DNA of 17,400 bases from JAJPHY01 sp040754475 (GCA_040754475.1 JBFMCN010000054.1:1-17400); one strand, 5' to 3'. Shown: positions 5,592-13,424, counted from the stretch's first letter. The notes: generated by a model not told the origin, from the sequence alone. Program-made: numbers and translations.

Positions 5592-6712
5592 CGGACCTCG
5601 ACCGGGCCCTGCTGCGAAGACTGGCGGACTGGGACTCGGGCGGCGTCCCGATCACGTCTCTGTACCTCACCGTGGACGGACGCCGCTACCCCAGGAAGGG
5701 CGACTACGAGGTCCGCCTGGGCGATCTGCTCCGTGGCGCTCGTGCACAGGCCGAGCCTCTCGGCCGTGATGCACTGCGCTCGGTCGAATCCGACCTCGGG
5801 GCGATGGCGAGACACGTCCGCGAGGAGTTCGAGCGGGGCGGCACGCGCGGGCTGGCGCTCTTCTCCTCGCACGATGCGGGGCTGTGGGAGGAAGTTCGCA
5901 TCCCGAGGCCGGTGCGGGACCGGTCCGTGGTCGCCGTGGCCGCGGACCTGCTGCCTCTCGAGCACGTCCTGGAGACCTGCAGACCGGTGTGCACGGCACT
6001 GGTCGACTACGAGAAGGCCCGGCTGTTCGTGTCCGAGGTGGGACGGATCGACGAGATCTCCGACGTCTGGGACGAGGTCCCGGGCCGGCACGAGCAAGGT
6101 GGATGGGCTCAGATGCGGATGCAGCGACACGTCGACGACCACAGGCGCAAGCATCTGAAGAACGTGGCGGATTCGCTGTTTCGGTTGTGGAAGCGGCGGC
6201 CGTTCGACGATCTGATCCTCGCCGGCCCGGCCGAGGCACACACGGACCTCGAGCGCGGGCTGCATGCGTACCTCAGGCAGCGCGTGCGTGCGAGGATCAC
6301 GCTCCCGATCGTCGCATCCCCTGAGGAGGTGCTCCGCAGGTCGATCGAGATCGAGGAGGAGGTGGAGCAGGAGGCTCGGCGCAAGCGCATCGAGCAGCTC
6401 ACCAAGGCAGCGGCCAACGGCCGGCGAGGCGTAGTCGGTCTTGAGGCGACCCTCGCCGCCCTCGCGGAAGGGAGGGTGGCGGACGTGCTCGTCTCGATCG
6501 ACCTTGCAGCCGCGGGGGCTCGTTGTCCCTCCTGCGGTCGGTTCGCAGAGCGTGAGGGCGAGTGCACCGGGTGTGGCACGCGGCTCGAGCCTGTGCCCGA
6601 CGTGGTCGAGTCGGCAGTCGCGCAGGCGCTCCGGCAGGGGTGTCGGGTGGAAACGGTCGTGGACGACGGGCTGTCGGAGCTTGGCGGCATCGGAGGGATC
6701 CTTCGGTTCTGA
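5588..6712 (+). CDS. eRF1/Vms1-like protein (baeRF family) with C-terminal zinc ribbon
   Basis: A 374-aa protein of the bacterial eRF1-like group. An N-terminal alpha/beta domain is followed by the segment HEQGGWAQMRMQRHVDDH (168-185), which aligns with the peptidyl-tRNA hydrolysis loop of eRF1 (GGQ-x-x-x-R-x-x-R). Here the loop reads G171-G172-W173-A174-Q175, so tryptophan replaces the GGQ glutamine and a glutamine lies two places later. A charged helix (about 250-272) and a C-terminal zinc ribbon C313-x2-C316-x9-C326-x2-C329 follow. Relatives include the Vms1/ANKZF1 hydrolases that free stalled chains from ribosomes, so ribosome rescue or hibernation is plausible but unproven. The GTG start overlaps the previous stop by 4 nt (GTGA), indicating translational coupling. 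Confidence 0.8.
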   Translation: MTDLDRALLRRLADWDSGGVPITSLYLTVDGRRYPRKGDYEVRLGDLLRGARAQAEPLGRDALRSVESDLGAMARHVREEFERGGTRGLALFSSHDAGLWEEVRIPRPVRDRSVVAVAADLLPLEHVLETCRPVCTALVDYEKARLFVSEVGRIDEISDVWDEVPGRHEQGGWAQMRMQRHVDDHRRKHLKNVADSLFRLWKRRPFDDLILAGPAEAHTDLERGLHAYLRQRVRARITLPIVASPEEVLRRSIEIEEEVEQEARRKRIEQLTKAAANGRRGVVGLEATLAALAEGRVADVLVSIDLAAAGARCPSCGRFAEREGECTGCGTRLEPVPDVVESAVAQALRQGCRVETVVDDGLSELGGIGGILRF

Positions 6713-6725
6713 AGGACGCGGGGGG

Positions 6726-7673
6726 ATGACGGATCAGGCGATAGGGATCGACGTCGGGGGCTCGAAGATCGCCGCGCTCCGCGTTGCCCGCGACGGCGAG
6801 ATCCTGGCGCGGGCTACCGTTGCGACTCCCGCTGAGGATCCCGGGGCCACGGTGGGGGCGATGATCGAGGTCGCTGAGGGGCTGGCCACGCCGGATGTCG
6901 TGGCGGTGGGGATCGGGGCGGCGGGCATGGTCGATGCGAACGAGGGCGTCCTTCGTTACGCGCCGAACCTGGCCTGGCGCGAGTTCCCGATCGGACGGCT
7001 CGTGCGTGAGGCGCTCGAGCTGCCGTGCCAGGTCGACAACGACGCGAACGTCGCCGCATGGGGCGAGTACCGTTTCGGGGCCGGTCGCGGATACGGGCAC
7101 ATGCTCCTCGTGACGGTAGGCACGGGCATCGGTGGAGGGATAGTCGCGGGGCGGCGGCTCTTCAGGGGAGCCCACGGCTTCGCCGCCGAGATCGGCCACG
7201 TGATCGTCGAGCCGGGGGGGCCGCCGTGCGGCTGCGGGAACCGCGGGTGCTGGGAACAGGTCGCCTCGGGCAGTGCGATCGGGCGGCTCGGGCGGGCGGC
7301 AGTCGTGGAACACCCGGATTCGGTCCTGGCGAGACTCGCGGGAAACGACCCCGGCGAGGTGACGGGCAAGACGGTGACCGAGGCGGCAAGGCAAGGCGAC
7401 GACCTCGCGCTCGCCATCCTCTGCCAGGTCGGCGGGCGTCTAGGGGAGGGCATCGCCGGCCTGGTGAACACCCTGGATCCGCAAGTCGTCGTGGTGGGGG
7501 GCGGGGCGGTCGCCGCCGGAGACCTGCTGCTCGAGCCCGCTCGGAAGGCTTACCTGAGTGCCGTGGAGGGTCCGGACCATCGGCCGGTGGTTCCGATCGT
7601 TGCCGCCGAGCTGGGGAACGACGCCGGCGCAGTCGGCGCGGCCACGCTTGCACTCGAGGAGCTCGGGGCCTGA
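6726..7673 (+). CDS. glk: ROK-family glucokinase
   Basis: A 315-aa sugar kinase of the ROK family. It shows the phosphate-binding GIDVGGSK (7-14), the catalytic NDAN (105-108, with D106 the expected base), and TVGTGIGGG (130-138). The zinc-binding ROK signature is E155-x2-H158 followed by C168-x-C170-x4-C175, within CGCGNRGCWE. These features and the length fit actinobacterial ROK glucokinases, which phosphorylate glucose with ATP. Fructokinase or N-acetylmannosamine kinase activity is less likely in this setting. No N-terminal helix-turn-helix is present, so it is an enzyme rather than a ROK repressor. The start ATG 6726 lies 13 nt after the previous stop, with a GGGGG run just before it and AAGGA further upstream. 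It is the upstream partner of the PFK genes in the pathway but is not co-transcribed with them. Confidence 0.9.
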   Translation: MTDQAIGIDVGGSKIAALRVARDGEILARATVATPAEDPGATVGAMIEVAEGLATPDVVAVGIGAAGMVDANEGVLRYAPNLAWREFPIGRLVREALELPCQVDNDANVAAWGEYRFGAGRGYGHMLLVTVGTGIGGGIVAGRRLFRGAHGFAAEIGHVIVEPGGPPCGCGNRGCWEQVASGSAIGRLGRAAVVEHPDSVLARLAGNDPGEVTGKTVTEAARQGDDLALAILCQVGGRLGEGIAGLVNTLDPQVVVVGGGAVAAGDLLLEPARKAYLSAVEGPDHRPVVPIVAAELGNDAGAVGAATLALEELGA

Positions 7674-7694
7674 TGGCAGGCGTTCGGTGAGAGC

Positions 7695-8603
7695 GTGAAG
7701 GTCGGGCTCGTCCTTCCGGTGTTCTCCGGCGATGCAGAACGGACGCTTGCCTTCGCGTCCAGGGCGGAGGCGCTCGGGTACGACGGCGTCTTCGCCTTCG
7801 ACCACCTGTTTCCTCCCGGGGCCCCCTCCGAGCGGCCGTCGCTCGAAGCCTTCTCCACCCTCGCGGCGATCGCGGCCTCCACGCGGACGCTCACGATCGG
7901 CACGCTCGTTACCCGTGCCGCGATCCGGCCCGCAGGCCTAGTCGCGAAGCTTGCCGCCTCGATCGACGACATCAGCCGGGGGCGCATGGTCCTCGGCATC
8001 GGAACCGGTGACCCGATCGACCTCCCCGAGCACGAGACCTACGGCCTTCCGTATCTGGATAGGGAAGCACGCCGAGTGCACCTGGTGGAGACGATCCGCG
8101 CGGTCAAGGCACTGCTGAGCGGTCGGGCATGGCCGGGAGGGGAGCGCGTGCCGGCGGTCGCCGGGCCGGTTCTGCCCCCGCCTGCGCGATCGGGCGGCCC
8201 GCCGGTCTGGATCGGCGGATTCGCGGACGCCATGGTGCGCATCGCCGCGCGCGAGGCTGAGGCCTGGAACGGGTGGGGTATGCCGATCCCCGAGTTCGCG
8301 CGGAAGGTGAGGGTCCTGAATGCGACGGCCGCCGAGGTCGGTCGGGAGGTCGCAGCGACCTGGGCGGGAATAGCGGTCGTCGGTCGAGACGAAGACGAGG
8401 CGGCGGCGATGCTCGATCGGCGGAAGGAACGGGGCTTCGTGGAGACGAACGTCTTGGCAGGAAGCGCGCAGTCGCTCGTCAGGTGGTTCGAAGGCCTCGA
8501 AACCGCAGGCGCGTCGTGGGTTATCCTCGTGCCGGCCGGTCCGGCCGATCGTGTCGAGTTGATCGCCGAGTCGGTGTTCCCTCACGTGCGACCCCGGTCA
8601 TGA
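7695..8603 (+). CDS. LLM-class (luciferase-like) flavin or F420-dependent oxidoreductase
   Basis: A 302-aa TIM-barrel protein of the bacterial luciferase superfamily. The N-terminal strand VGLVLPVF and the helix AFASRAEALGYDGVFAFDH (19-37), then GRMVLGIGTGD (96-106), are the standard cofactor-pocket segments. PPVWIGGF (about 170-178) and the late strands complete the barrel. Actinobacterial members often use F420, but FMN cannot be excluded from sequence alone. The substrate is unknown. The GTG start at 7695 has GGTGAGA upstream. The gene begins 21 nt after glucokinase and ends in an ATGA overlap with the next gene, so it belongs to the same operon. Confidence 0.85.
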   Translation: MKVGLVLPVFSGDAERTLAFASRAEALGYDGVFAFDHLFPPGAPSERPSLEAFSTLAAIAASTRTLTIGTLVTRAAIRPAGLVAKLAASIDDISRGRMVLGIGTGDPIDLPEHETYGLPYLDREARRVHLVETIRAVKALLSGRAWPGGERVPAVAGPVLPPPARSGGPPVWIGGFADAMVRIAAREAEAWNGWGMPIPEFARKVRVLNATAAEVGREVAATWAGIAVVGRDEDEAAAMLDRRKERGFVETNVLAGSAQSLVRWFEGLETAGASWVILVPAGPADRVELIAESVFPHVRPRS

Positions 8604-9181
8604 GCGCACCCGACCACCTCATGGGGCGGAAGAAGGCCCTTCGCGCAAGACTCCGCGCCGAACGGGATGCGGTGCCACCCGCCGAACGCACCCGGAAGAG
8701 TGAGGAGATCGCCCGTCGGCTGTTCGGCCTGCCGGGAATCCTGCGAGTGCGGACCGTGATGGTCTTCTCGTCGTTCGGGTCGGAGGTCGAGACCCGGCCG
8801 ATCATCGAACGGCTGGCGGCCGGGGGCGTGCTCGTCGCACTTCCCAGGGTGGAAGGCCGCCGCATCGTCGCAGTGGCCTATTCCCCTGGGGATCCCATCT
8901 CACCGGCTCCCTTCGGCGCGATGGAGCCCACGGGCTCGCGCGTGATCGGGCCGCGGGAGATCGATGTCGTCGTCACGCCAGGTCTGGCGTTCGATCGCCG
9001 CGGGTACCGCGTGGGCTACGGCGGAGGCTTCTACGACGTCTTCCTGCGGCGGATGAGGCGAGACGCGCTCCGGGTCGGCGTCTGCTTCGCCCTGCAGGTG
9101 GTCGACGAGGTGCCGAACGGCCCGATGGATCGGCCCGTCCACGTGATCGTGACGGACGAAGACGTAGTCCGCTGCCGGTGA
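8600..9181 (+). CDS. 5-formyltetrahydrofolate cyclo-ligase
   Basis: A 193-aa enzyme that converts 5-formyl-THF plus ATP to 5,10-methenyl-THF. An N-terminal basic helix RKKALRARLRAERDA (10-24) is typical. The ATP/folate loop GYRVGYGGGFYD (135-146) and PGLAFDRRG (127-135) are the family signature, and the end region (GPMDRPVHVIVT, 174-185) matches the usual closing strand. In E. coli the homologue is ygfA. ATG 8600 overlaps the oxidoreductase stop (ATGA), so translation is probably coupled. A second in-frame ATG at 8621 is possible. One-carbon context: formate-THF ligase lies 300 bp downstream on the other strand. Confidence 0.92.
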   Translation: MSAPDHLMGRKKALRARLRAERDAVPPAERTRKSEEIARRLFGLPGILRVRTVMVFSSFGSEVETRPIIERLAAGGVLVALPRVEGRRIVAVAYSPGDPISPAPFGAMEPTGSRVIGPREIDVVVTPGLAFDRRGYRVGYGGGFYDVFLRRMRRDALRVGVCFALQVVDEVPNGPMDRPVHVIVTDEDVVRCR

Positions 9182-9223
9182 GCCGGCCGCAAGTGGGTGC
9201 TCGCCCCAACGTGCCGGCTCGGC

Positions 9224-9229
9224 TATCCT
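9224..9229 (+). promoter_or_regulatory. Candidate -10 box (TATCCT) upstream of the 64-aa zinc-knuckle gene
   Basis: TATCCT fits TANNNT and would start transcription near 9236, giving a leader of about 38 nt that contains the GGAGG at 9259-9263 and the second GGAGG at 9265-9269. No clear -35 is visible. It favours ATG 9274 over the upstream GTG at 9178 as the real start. Confidence 0.35.
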
Positions 9230-9273
9230 GGGAATCCCATAGGTGTGATTTGAGCACCGGAGGCGGAGGCCCG

Positions 9274-9468
9274 ATGTACCTGCACACTTGCGCACCGCCG
9301 AAGGACGAGCACCCCAGGGCGCAGACGCTGTGGACCTGTCACCTCTGCGGCGCTGTCTGGGAGGCGGTCCCGACGGCCCCCGGCATCTTCGACTTCGACC
9401 GAAGCGAGGTTGTGGCCCGCGCCGAATGGATCCGTCTCGAGGAGGGGCTCGCGGCGCTAGCCGGCTGA
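9274..9468 (+). CDS. Small zinc-knuckle hypothetical protein
   Basis: A 64-aa protein with one clear knuckle, WTCHLCGAVWEAV (20-32, cysteines 22 and 25), plus C6 and nearby histidines that might complete a metal site. An acidic/amphipathic C-terminal helix follows (43-62). I do not recognise a named family. The start ATG 9274 has GGAGGCGGAGG just before it. An in-frame GTG at 9178, overlapping the previous stop as GTGA, would add 32 residues of unremarkable sequence. It converges with formate-THF ligase, the stop codons being about 15 nt apart. The function is unknown. Confidence 0.65.
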   Translation: MYLHTCAPPKDEHPRAQTLWTCHLCGAVWEAVPTAPGIFDFDRSEVVARAEWIRLEEGLAALAG

Positions 9469-9483
9469 CCGGCGATCCGCTCC

Positions 9484-11154
9484 CTAGAACAGGCCGACGG
9501 AGCGGCCGCGCTCGTCGATGTCTACCTTCGCGAACGTGGGCGTGCGCCCCAGCCCGGGCATCAGTTGCAGGTCGCCGCACAGAGCGACGACGAAGCCGGC
9601 TCCCGCGCTCGGAACCACGCCGCGGATCGGCAACCTCCAGCCGCTCGGGCGGCCGAGCACGAGCGGGTCGTGCGAGAGGGACAGGTGCGTCTTGGCCATG
9701 CATACGGGGTAGTCGCCGAACCCCAGCGACTCGATCCGAGCGAGGTCCTTCTCGGCCTGCAGCAGGTAGTCGACGCCTTCGGCTCCGTAGATCCGCGTGG
9801 CGATCGCCTCGATCTGCTGTCTGATGGGGGTGCCGTCCGGCGTGAGGCGCGCGAACGCGTTCGGTTTCTCGGCGGCCTCCGCGACGGCGTTGGCGAGATC
9901 CACCGCCCCCTCGCCCCCGCGGGCGTATCCCTCGTTCACCACGGTCGTTTCGGCCCCCACCTGCGAGGCCAGCTCGCGGATGAGGGCGATCTCGGCGTCG
10001 GTGTCGGAGGAGAAGCGGTTGACCGACACGACGCAGGGAAGCCCATAGGCCCTCACGATCTCGAGGTGCTGGGAGAGATTCTCCGCGCCGAGCTCGACGG
10101 CTTGCGGGTTCTTCTCGCTCAGCTGATCGAACGGCACGCCGCCGTGCGACTTCATCCCCCGGACGGTGGTCACGAGGACGGCTGCGCTCGGCGTGAAGCC
10201 CCCGACCCTGCACACGATGTCGCAGAACTTCTGGAACCCGAGGTCGGAGCCGAAGCCGCTCTCGGTGATCACGTAGTCCGCGAGCTTGAGGGCGATCCTG
10301 TCCGCGATGATCGAGCTGTTGGCGTGCGCGATGTTGCCGAAAGGTCCGGCGTGAATCATGGCCGGCTGGCCCTCGAGCGTCTGCACCAGGTTGGGCTTGA
10401 CCGTGTCCTTCATGATCACGGTCATGGCGCCGGCGACCTTGAGGTCCTCGGCGGTTACCGGCAGGCTATCGTACGTGACGGCGACGACGATGCGCCCCAT
10501 CCGGCTCCGCAGGTCGTGCAAGTCGGACGCAAGCGCCAGGACCGCCATGAGCTCCGACGCGGCCGTGATCACGAACTGGTTCTCGCGGGGTACTCCGTGC
10601 GCCTTGCCGCCCAGGCCGATCACCGTGTAGCGAAGCTCTCGCGCGTTCACGTCCAGCGCCCGCGGCCAGGTGATCGTGGCGGGGTCGATGCCGAGCGGGT
10701 TCCCGAAGTACAAGGAGGCGTCCAGCGCCGAGGCGAGCAGGTTGTGAGCCGCCGCGATGGCCGGGAAGTCCCCATTGAAGTGGAGGTTGATGTCCTCCAT
10801 GGGGACCACCTGCGCGCGGCCTCCACCGGTGCCGCCGCCCTTGATGCCGAACATGGGCCCCATCGACGGCTCGCGGAGGCAGAGCACGGCCTTCTTCCCG
10901 ATCCTGCCGATCCCTTGGGTCAGGGACACGGAGGTCGTCGTCTTGCCCTCGCCGGCTTTCGTGGGAGTGATGGCCGTCGTGATGATCAGCTTCCCTTCGG
11001 GACGATCCCGGAGGCGCTCGAGCACCGAGAGCATCACCTTCCCTCGGTGCTTCCCGTACGGCTCGATCTCGTTGGTCTCGAGTCCTGCCGCAGCCGCGAT
11101 CTCCTCGATCGGTCGGAGGAGGGCTTCCTGGGCGATCTCGAGTCCGGTCTTCAC
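9484..11154 (-). CDS. fhs: Formate-tetrahydrofolate ligase
   Basis: A 556-aa enzyme, the normal full length for the family. It joins formate to THF using ATP, giving 10-formyl-THF. The P-loop is TPTKAGEGKTTT (63-74). REPSMGPMFGIKGGGTGGG (94-112) and QVVPMEDINLHFNGD (115-129) are hallmark active-site blocks. The C-terminus ends RTPTFAKVDIDERG-x-VGLF, as expected. The open frame continues far upstream, antisense to the next gene. I set the start at GTG 11154 because AAGAGGAGA lies just before it and the N-terminus then begins VKTGLEIAQEA, the usual position. TATCCT on the minus strand (11199-11194) is a plausible -10. It is divergent from the GTPase gene at 11356. Confidence 0.95.
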   Translation of the reverse strand: MKTGLEIAQEALLRPIEEIAAAAGLETNEIEPYGKHRGKVMLSVLERLRDRPEGKLIITTAITPTKAGEGKTTTSVSLTQGIGRIGKKAVLCLREPSMGPMFGIKGGGTGGGRAQVVPMEDINLHFNGDFPAIAAAHNLLASALDASLYFGNPLGIDPATITWPRALDVNARELRYTVIGLGGKAHGVPRENQFVITAASELMAVLALASDLHDLRSRMGRIVVAVTYDSLPVTAEDLKVAGAMTVIMKDTVKPNLVQTLEGQPAMIHAGPFGNIAHANSSIIADRIALKLADYVITESGFGSDLGFQKFCDIVCRVGGFTPSAAVLVTTVRGMKSHGGVPFDQLSEKNPQAVELGAENLSQHLEIVRAYGLPCVVSVNRFSSDTDAEIALIRELASQVGAETTVVNEGYARGGEGAVDLANAVAEAAEKPNAFARLTPDGTPIRQQIEAIATRIYGAEGVDYLLQAEKDLARIESLGFGDYPVCMAKTHLSLSHDPLVLGRPSGWRLPIRGVVPSAGAGFVVALCGDLQLMPGLGRTPTFAKVDIDERGRSVGLF

Positions 11155-11193
11155 GGCGAGTCTCCTCTTGGCTGAGGGTCGAAGCAGACGGGA

Positions 11194-11199
11194 AGGATA
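11194..11199 (-). promoter_or_regulatory. Candidate -10 box (TATCCT) for fhs
   Basis: Reading leftward, TATCCT fits TANNNT, with transcription expected near 11187 and a leader of about 33 nt carrying the AAGAGGAGA Shine-Dalgarno. It lies in the 201-bp divergent gap before the GTPase gene. On the plus strand TAGTCT (11288-11293) is a similar candidate for that gene. Neither has a clear -35. Confidence 0.35.
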
Positions 11200-11355
11200 C
11201 CCGGAACGGTAGCCCCTGGGGCACTTCGACGCACCCGGCAATCCCGCATCTTGGACACGTCGCGGGCCGGGACCGGGCCGTCTGGAGTAGTCTCCCCGTT
11301 GAAGAGCGGGCGCCCACCCCCGCGCATCAGACGATCTTCCGAAAGGACTCCGGGC

Positions 11356-12669
11356 ATGCCTCGACGCGTTCTCATCATGGGCGCCGCCGGGCGCGACTTC
11401 CACAACTTCAACGTCGTCTATCGCGAGGATCGCGGGTACGAGGTCGTGGCGTTCACGGCCACGCAGATTCCGTTCATCCAGGGCCGGATCTACCCGCCGG
11501 AGCTGGCGGGCCCGGGGTACCCGCAGGGGATCCGGATCCACGACGAGAGCGAGCTCGCGAGCCTGATCCGGAACCTGAAGGTCCAAGACGTCGTGTTCGC
11601 CTACTCGGACGTCTCGCACGAGCACGTGATGCACAAGGCGAGCGAGGCGCTCGCCGCGGGTGCCAACTTCGTGCTGCTCGGCCCGCTGGCCACCATGCTC
11701 GATGCGAAGGTGCCCGTGGTGTCCGTGTGCGCGGTACGCACGGGGTCGGGAAAGAGCCAGACCACGCGGGCCGTCGCCGCGATCCTTCGTGGCGTGGGCA
11801 AGCGGGTCGTCGCCGTCCGACACCCGATGCCCTATGGGGACCTGCGCGCGCAGCGAGTGCAGCGCTTCGCCACCCTGGAGGACCTCGACCTGGGCAAGCT
11901 CACGATCGAGGAGCGCGAGGAGTACGAGCCGCACATCAACGTCGGCACGGTCGTGTATGCCGGGGTGGACTACGGCGAGATCCTGGCCCAGGCGCAGGAG
12001 GAGTGCGACATCCTCCTGTGGGACGGGGGCAACAACGATCTTCCCTTCTACCGTCCCAGAATCCACATCGTCGTCGCCGATCCGCTGCGCGCCGGGCACG
12101 AGACCACGTATCACCCGGGGGAGGCGAACCTGCGGATGGCCGACGTGATCGTGGTCAACAAGATGGACTCGGCCTCCATCGACCAGGTCGGCAGGCTCGA
12201 GGACACGATCCACCGATTGAACCCCCGCGCCACGGTCATCAAGGCCAACAGCGCGGTCACGATCGAGAACGGAGCCCGGATCGCGGGCGGCCGTGTTCTG
12301 GTCGTCGAGGATGGACCCACGCTCACCCACGGCGAGATGAAGTTCGGCGCCGGTGTGGTGGCGGCCCGGCGAAGCGGTGCGGCCGAGATCGTGGACCCCC
12401 AGCCCTATGCGATCGGGACGCTTGCGGAAACGTACCGGAGGTACGACGTGGGACCGGTGCTGCCCGCGATGGGGTACTCGGAGACCCAGCTGAGGGAGAT
12501 GGAGAAGACGATCGAGGCGGCCGATTGCGACGTTGTCGTCATCGCGTCCCCGATCGACCTGCGGCGTCTCATCAAGATCTCAAAGCCCACTGTGCGCGTC
12601 CGATACGAGCTGGAAGTGCTGGAAGGGCAACCGAAGCTCGTCGACGCGCTCGCGCCGGTACTCCAGTAG
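11356..12669 (+). CDS. Cyclic 2,3-diphosphoglycerate synthetase-like P-loop GTPase
   Basis: A 437-aa protein. The N-terminal block RRVLIMGAAGRDFHNFNVVYR (3-23) is a Rossmann-like start characteristic of the family annotated as cyclic 2,3-diphosphoglycerate synthetase (COG2403-type predicted GTPase). A P-loop AVRTGSGKSQTTR (126-138), WDGGNNDLPFYRP (222-234) and NKMD (268-271) supply nucleotide binding. In methanogens the name-giving enzyme makes the thermoprotectant cyclic 2,3-diphosphoglycerate. Bacterial homologues are widespread but their product is, to my knowledge, not established, so the annotation should be read as a family name. ATG 11356 is chosen for its AAAGGA 9 nt upstream; the longer frame begins in non-conserved sequence. 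It is divergent from formate-THF ligase and followed 47 bp later by an EEP-fold protein with its own promoter signal. Confidence 0.85.
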   Translation: MPRRVLIMGAAGRDFHNFNVVYREDRGYEVVAFTATQIPFIQGRIYPPELAGPGYPQGIRIHDESELASLIRNLKVQDVVFAYSDVSHEHVMHKASEALAAGANFVLLGPLATMLDAKVPVVSVCAVRTGSGKSQTTRAVAAILRGVGKRVVAVRHPMPYGDLRAQRVQRFATLEDLDLGKLTIEEREEYEPHINVGTVVYAGVDYGEILAQAQEECDILLWDGGNNDLPFYRPRIHIVVADPLRAGHETTYHPGEANLRMADVIVVNKMDSASIDQVGRLEDTIHRLNPRATVIKANSAVTIENGARIAGGRVLVVEDGPTLTHGEMKFGAGVVAARRSGAAEIVDPQPYAIGTLAETYRRYDVGPVLPAMGYSETQLREMEKTIEAADCDVVVIASPIDLRRLIKISKPTVRVRYELEVLEGQPKLVDALAPVLQ

Positions 12670-12704
12670 ACGCCGCAGCCTGGTCTTCGTGCCGCCTTTG
12701 CGCG

Positions 12705-12710
12705 TAGGCT
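12705..12710 (+). promoter_or_regulatory. Candidate -10 box (TAGGCT) for leaderless transcription of the EEP-fold gene
   Basis: TAGGCT, identical to the box at 2799, lies 6 nt before GTG 12717. There is no Shine-Dalgarno. It sits in the 47-bp gap after the GTPase gene. Confidence 0.5.
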
Positions 12711-12716
12711 CGCGAT

Positions 12717-13409
12717 GTGCGGCTCCGAGTCGTCGTCTACAACGTGCGAGGCTTCCGTGACGGCCTGGATCTGGTCTGGCGGGTCGTCGCCCATTTCCAG
12801 CCGGACGTCGTCCTTCTGAACGAGAGCGGCTCGCGCCTGAAGCTCCGCCGGTTCGCGAAACGACTGGACATGGAGGTGGCTGCGGACCCCTGGTCTCCCT
12901 TCCGGCGCCGGGTGAAGAACGCCGTCCTGGTGGGGCCGCCCTGGCGGATAGTCACGAGCCGGTTGCACCGCTTCCGCGATGTCCGGCGGAAGATGTATCC
13001 GCGTGGGGCTCTCATCGCTCAGATCGGAGGGGCGGGGCACCGGATGTGGGCGATATCCGTCCACCTGGGACTGCATCCGTCGGAACGCCTGCACGCGGTC
13101 CAAGAGCTGTCCGACCTGGTCAGGGGGCTTTCGGGGTCCGTGCTCATCGGCGGGGACTTCAACGAGACCCCCGACCGGAAGGCCGCACGCTTCCTTGCGG
13201 AGCGTTTCTGGGACGCTTGGCAGTTGGGCGGCCAGGTCGCCGGAGACACGTTCCCCTCGGCCGATCCGACGGCCAGGATCGACTACCTGTACGTCTCGGA
13301 GGGGATCGGTGTGGACGACATCATCGTCCCACCGGGACGGGACGTCCGTCTGGCCTCGGATCACCTGCCGGTTGTGGCCCAGTTGAGGCTGCCCGGATCG
13401 GAGCCCTAG
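12717..13409 (+). CDS. Endonuclease/exonuclease/phosphatase-family protein
   Basis: A 230-aa EEP-fold hydrolase. The metal and catalytic blocks are in order: VVVYNVRG (5-12), PDVVLLNE with E36, SVHLGLH (about 115-121), GGDFNETP (about 144-151) with the catalytic Asp-Asn pair, ARIDYLYVS, and SDHLPVVA (about 215-222) with the active-site histidine. All core residues of the fold appear present, so it should be a working magnesium-dependent phosphodiesterase or phosphatase. The substrate (DNA, RNA, inositol phosphate or lipid) is not determined. No signal peptide is seen, so the protein is probably cytoplasmic. It is shorter than exonuclease III. GTG 12717 follows a TAGGCT -10 box, indicating a leaderless mRNA. 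An ATG at 12715 is out of frame. Confidence 0.85.
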   Translation: MRLRVVVYNVRGFRDGLDLVWRVVAHFQPDVVLLNESGSRLKLRRFAKRLDMEVAADPWSPFRRRVKNAVLVGPPWRIVTSRLHRFRDVRRKMYPRGALIAQIGGAGHRMWAISVHLGLHPSERLHAVQELSDLVRGLSGSVLIGGDFNETPDRKAARFLAERFWDAWQLGGQVAGDTFPSADPTARIDYLYVSEGIGVDDIIVPPGRDVRLASDHLPVVAQLRLPGSEP

Positions 13410-13424
13410 TCGGCTCGGCCTAGC

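Noticed and set aside
9178..9273. GTG 9178 as the start of the small zinc-knuckle protein
   Set aside because: The GTGA overlap is attractive, but ATG 9274 has a much stronger SD and a -10 box lies between the two. Kept only as an alternative.
9455..9486. Bidirectional terminator between the convergent small gene and fhs
   Set aside because: Only a 5-bp GCCGG/CCGGC pairing is visible, with no T-tract and inside coding sequence; too weak to call.
11155..12330. 392-codon open frame continuing upstream of fhs on the minus strand
   Set aside because: It is antisense to the GTPase gene. The sequence before the GTG at 11154 has no family similarity and a good SD sits at 11154. Long stop-free antisense frames are common at this GC content.
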